Shown: piece after piece, positions 61,555 through 64,000 of the stretch
Numbering within the stretch: position 1 is the stretch's first letter
How the letters are laid out: the number at the start of each line of letters is the position of its first letter
Origin: Psychrobacillus sp. FSL K6-2836
GTDB lineage: Bacteria > Bacillota > Bacilli > Bacillales_A > Planococcaceae
DNA length: 64,000 nt
NCBI RefSeq assembly: GCF_038003085.1
Contig: NZ_JBBOOM010000001.1
Coordinates: 2,294,001-2,358,000 of the forward strand
Direction: 5' to 3'
Notes under the pieces: model-generated
What the model saw: the letters and a program-made list of their open reading frames with translations, nothing else
What the model was told of the DNA's origin: nothing
The model's database searches: none
Position numbers and translations under genes: made by a program

Positions 61555-62019
61555 ATGATTCAATTGATCAATCACAAGGATGAAAAAGTAGCTGAAAGTA
61601 TTCTATCAATTCAATTACCAGCGTATAAAGTAGAGGCTGATTTAATTGGGTTTGATGGAATTCCACAGCTTTTGGATACTATAGAAGATATAAAAAACTC
61701 TAAGGAACTATTTTTTGGAAAGTTAGATGGCTCGAAATTGGTAGGTTTTCTCTCTTATGAGGATACAGAAGAACTAATTGATATTTGTAGGCTTGTAGTA
61801 GACCCAAATTATTTTCGAAAAGGAATTGCATCAGAGTTAATAGATTATCTATTAAGTATTAAGAATAGCGAAAAAAATGTAGTTGTATCAACTGGGGCAA
61901 AAAATGTACCTGCAATCACGTTATATGAAAGACATAATTTCAAGAAAGTAGCTGATATTGAAATAGAACCGAATTTCTATATCACGCAACTAACTTATGA
62001 GGGAAAAAAGATTTATTGA
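61555..62019 (+). CDS. GNAT-family N-acetyltransferase
   Basis: 154 residues with the GNAT fold: KLDGSKLVGFLSYEDTEELIDICRLVVDPNYFRKGIASELIDYLL contains motif A (R/Q-x-x-G-x-A analogue RKGIAS), and VSTGAKNVPAITLYERHNFKKV is motif B. RBS GGGGTGAG, 20 bp after rsgA, and probably cotranscribed with it. Acceptor substrate unknown. Confidence 0.85.
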   Translation: MIQLINHKDEKVAESILSIQLPAYKVEADLIGFDGIPQLLDTIEDIKNSKELFFGKLDGSKLVGFLSYEDTEELIDICRLVVDPNYFRKGIASELIDYLLSIKNSEKNVVVSTGAKNVPAITLYERHNFKKVADIEIEPNFYITQLTYEGKKIY

Positions 62020-62046
62020 ATAGGAATATTCACTTTAATATATCCT

Positions 62047-62077
62047 AAACTACAAACGACTGTTTGTAGTTTTTTTC
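62047..62077 (+). terminator. Intrinsic terminator after GNAT gene
   Basis: AAACTACAAAC pairs with GTTTGTAGTTT around a short loop, followed by a T-run. Confidence 0.88.
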
Positions 62078-62100
62078 TTTTTACGAGCAAATCGTATCGA

Positions 62101-62148
62101 TTGCACATGCGAAAAATTCTCGTTATAATATAGTCAAAGTTAGTCAAA
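62101..62148 (+). promoter_or_regulatory. Promoter and CtsR operator of ctsR-mcsA-mcsB operon
   Basis: TTGCAC (62101-62106), 17-bp spacer, TATAAT (62124-62129), then the direct heptad repeat AGTCAAA-GTT-AGTCAAA (62132-62148), which matches the CtsR box RGTCAAANANRGTCAAA at 16 of 17 positions. Binding just downstream of the -10 would block transcription start, giving autorepression relieved by heat. Confidence 0.9.
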
Positions 62149-62174
62149 GTCAGTTTGTGAGAAGAGGTGAGAAG

Positions 62175-62648
62175 ATGAAAAATATATCTGACATAATTGA
62201 AGGGTATTTGAAGGCCATTATAGAAGAAGGAAGTAAGGAACAAATTGAAATTAAGCGAAGTGAAATTGCCGAAAAGTTTCAGTGTGTGCCATCTCAAATA
62301 AATTATGTTATTAATACGCGATTTACCCAAGACCGCGGATACTTAGTAGAAAGTAAACGAGGTGGAGGGGGATATATTCGAATCCTCCGCGTTCGAGCTC
62401 ATACGAAAGCTGATTTAATAGAACATATTATACAAACACTAGAAAATGGTGCTTCTGAATCCGTCACGGAAGATATCGTTTTTCGATTAATCGATGAGGA
62501 TGTTATTTCTAAGCGGGAAGCAAAACTCATTTTAGCAGCTTTAAATAGAACAACTTTAGCTATTCCGCTACCGGCAAGAGATGAATTGCGATCTCGTATT
62601 TTATGTGCCATGTTATTAACGTTAAAATATGAAAAAAGTGAAAAATGA
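62175..62648 (+). CDS. ctsR: Class III heat-shock repressor CtsR
   Basis: 157 residues from ATG 62175 behind AGAGGTGAG. NISDIIEGYLKAIIEEG is the family start, QIEIKRSEIAEKFQCVPSQINYVINTRF the helix-turn-helix, and R62 followed by GGGGYIRI is the glycine-rich wing that senses temperature and contains the arginine targeted by McsB in Gram-positive homologues. Represses clp genes and its own operon. First gene of a classical ctsR-mcsA-mcsB(-clpC) operon. Confidence 0.95.
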   Translation: MKNISDIIEGYLKAIIEEGSKEQIEIKRSEIAEKFQCVPSQINYVINTRFTQDRGYLVESKRGGGGYIRILRVRAHTKADLIEHIIQTLENGASESVTEDIVFRLIDEDVISKREAKLILAALNRTTLAIPLPARDELRSRILCAMLLTLKYEKSEK

Positions 62649-62665
62649 ACGGGGTGTGTTGAAAG

Positions 62666-63211
62666 GTGATTTGTGAAAATTGTAAGCAAAGACCGGCGAA
62701 AGTAACGGTTACCCAAGTGCATAATGGTGAACACTTTGAAAGACATTATTGTGAAGTCTGTGCAAATAGCCTCCACCCGTTTTACGTAGAGTACAAACAA
62801 GATCCATTATCTCTGCATCAGCTATTATCGAACTGGTTCAGTCAAACAGAACAACAACCAATGCAACAAAAACAACAAAAAAATACGATAGCATGCGATG
62901 AATGTGGATGGTCAATTCAGCGGTTTTTAGACGAAGGGAAATTTGGTTGTGCAAATTGCTACAACAGTTTCCGTCCACAGTTACCTAACGTATTTAAGAG
63001 GCTTCATAATGGAAATATGAAGCATATTGGAAAGGCTCCAGGTGCGCTAGGGGAAAAAATTGCTATAAAAAAACGTATAGAAGCGATTCGCTCTCAAATG
63101 AAAGATGCAATTGACACTGAGAGTTTTGAGGAAGCCGCAAAGCTGAGAGATGAAGCCAGAGATTTGGAAAGTCAACTTTCTACAGGAGGTGACCAAACTG
63201 ATGTCAATTGA
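62666..63211 (+). CDS. mcsA: McsA, activator of the McsB arginine kinase
   Basis: 181 residues with four CxxC zinc-finger pairs (CENC, CEVC, CDEC, CANC) and a C-terminal UVR motif (KKRIEAIRSQMKDAIDTESFEEAAKLRDEARDLESQL). It activates McsB and tethers it to CtsR and ClpC. GTG start at 62666. The last 11 bp overlap mcsB. Confidence 0.93.
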   Translation: MICENCKQRPAKVTVTQVHNGEHFERHYCEVCANSLHPFYVEYKQDPLSLHQLLSNWFSQTEQQPMQQKQQKNTIACDECGWSIQRFLDEGKFGCANCYNSFRPQLPNVFKRLHNGNMKHIGKAPGALGEKIAIKKRIEAIRSQMKDAIDTESFEEAAKLRDEARDLESQLSTGGDQTDVN

Positions 63212-64000
63212 ACATTTTTTAGACAACTCAATTTCTAGTTGGATGGCAGGCGTTGGAAAGCATTCGGATATTGTTATGAGTACAAGAATACGTTTAGCTC
63301 GAAATCTGAATGGCTATCGTTTTCCTTTAGCATTTACAGAAGACGAGGCGCATAAAATTGACCAATCTGTTTCCGCCACTTTGCTGGACGCGAGTGACGA
63401 ACTGCAGATGCAATTTTCTTCTATTCATATAAAGGATGTATCCGAACTAAGTCGCCAGGTGTTAGTGGAAAAACATTTAATCAGTCCAAAGCTTGCTAAC
63501 TCACCTATGACAGGCTCGGTTTTATTATCAAATGATGAGTCTGTTAGTGTGATGGTCAATGAAGAGGATCATATTCGTATACAATGCCTTTTTCCGGGGC
63601 TTCAAATTCAAGAAGCCTATGCGCAGGCAGATGTGTTAGATCGTGTTTTAGATAAGGAATTATCATATGCGTTCGACGAGCAGTTTGGGTACTTAACAAG
63701 CTGCCCTACCAATACAGGTACAGGTTTGCGTGCATCTGTAATGATGCATTTACCTGCATTAACGATGACGAAGCAAATGAACAGAATTGTTACGATCATT
63801 TCAAGGTTAGGAATGGTTGTTAGAGGAATCTACGGAGAAGGTAGTGAAGCGCTCGGTAATGTATACCAAGTGTCCAACCAAACCACACTTGGTAAGTCAG
63901 AAGAAGACATACTTGCTGATCTTCAAAGTATTACCGAACAAATTATTCAAAAAGAAAGAGAAGCGCGGGATGCACTTCTAAAGCATTCAGCCAATACACT
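63201..64000 (+). CDS. mcsB: Protein arginine kinase McsB, N-terminal part (3' end outside window)
   Basis: ATG 63201 follows CAGGAGGTGACC, inside the end of mcsA. The frame is open to the window edge and gives 266 of roughly 360 residues. Recognised by SSWMAGVGKHSDIVMSTRIRLARNLNGYRFP and the phosphagen-kinase-like catalytic segment LTSCPTNTGTGLRASVMMHLP. McsB phosphorylates arginines on CtsR and misfolded proteins, marking them for ClpC-ClpP. clpC is expected just beyond the window. Confidence 0.95.
   Translation, partial: MSIEHFLDNSISSWMAGVGKHSDIVMSTRIRLARNLNGYRFPLAFTEDEAHKIDQSVSATLLDASDELQMQFSSIHIKDVSELSRQVLVEKHLISPKLANSPMTGSVLLSNDESVSVMVNEEDHIRIQCLFPGLQIQEAYAQADVLDRVLDKELSYAFDEQFGYLTSCPTNTGTGLRASVMMHLPALTMTKQMNRIVTIISRLGMVVRGIYGEGSEALGNVYQVSNQTTLGKSEEDILADLQSITEQIIQKEREARDALLKHSANT

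Overview
The window reads as chromosomal DNA of a low-GC, spore-forming Gram-positive of the Bacillales. AT-rich codon use, strong AGGAGG ribosome binding sites, frequent TTG/GTG starts, a CotD-like coat protein, RsbR, and a CtsR-McsA-McsB operon all fit. Several small families typical of Bacillus and its relatives suggest the Planococcaceae/Caryophanaceae side (Psychrobacillus- or Lysinibacillus-like), but that placement is inference. No rRNA, tRNA, prophage, intact insertion sequence or CRISPR array was seen.

Layout. 1-5.8 kb: end of a beta-lactamase-fold gene, an FAD dehydrogenase, a TRM11-like methyltransferase, and a LytTR regulator followed by an acetyl-CoA hydrolase/CoA-transferase. 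6.6-13 kb: YitT membrane protein, a ywnA-ywnB-like Rrf2 regulator/reductase pair sharing an operator motif, a luciferase-like gene remnant, an aldehyde dehydrogenase-DUF779 pair behind a perfect cre site, and a nitroreductase-alkD pair. 13.4-28.8 kb: CAP protein and Cu/Zn SOD, MFS exporter with MarR regulator, AlaX editing protein, RsbR, serine hydrolase, a MurE-like ligase, RluF, thioesterase and several uncharacterised proteins.

29-42.5 kb is the centrepiece: a complete-looking ethanolamine-utilisation microcompartment locus. It comprises EutW/EutV (sensor kinase and ANTAR antiterminator), EutH, EutS, EutP, EutA, EutB, EutC, EutL, EutE, an EutM-type shell protein, PduL, EutN, a second EutM-type shell protein and, unusually, a malate dehydrogenase. 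Two leader RNAs (before eutH and before eutA) carry ANTAR hexaloop hairpins overlapping intrinsic terminators, so EutV should control both segments by antitermination. Ethanolamine would enter via EutH, be split by EutBC (reactivated by EutA) to acetaldehyde and ammonia, oxidised by EutE to acetyl-CoA, and converted by PduL to acetyl phosphate inside the shell. No EutG, EutT, EutD, EutJ or separate EutQ is present.

42.5-50 kb: tubby-like membrane protein, CorA transporter, phosphatase, a SAM-riboswitch operon (cyclase plus MetE-like methyltransferase), BCCT transporter and CotD-like protein. 50-59.8 kb: a dppABCDE-ykfABCD-type operon for import and recycling of cell-wall peptides, with a near-consensus CodY box upstream. 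60.2-64 kb: an isolated promoter/21-codon ORF/terminator unit, a long-type RsgA GTPase, an acetyltransferase, and the ctsR-mcsA-mcsB stress operon with its CtsR operator; mcsB runs off the window.

The large non-coding gaps are mostly filled by one dispersed composite repeat (three long copies and three partial ones), whose internal hairpins differ in sequence but keep their pairing. Another unexplained element is a 38-bp palindrome holding two abutting inverted DnaA-box sequences at 20.3 kb.
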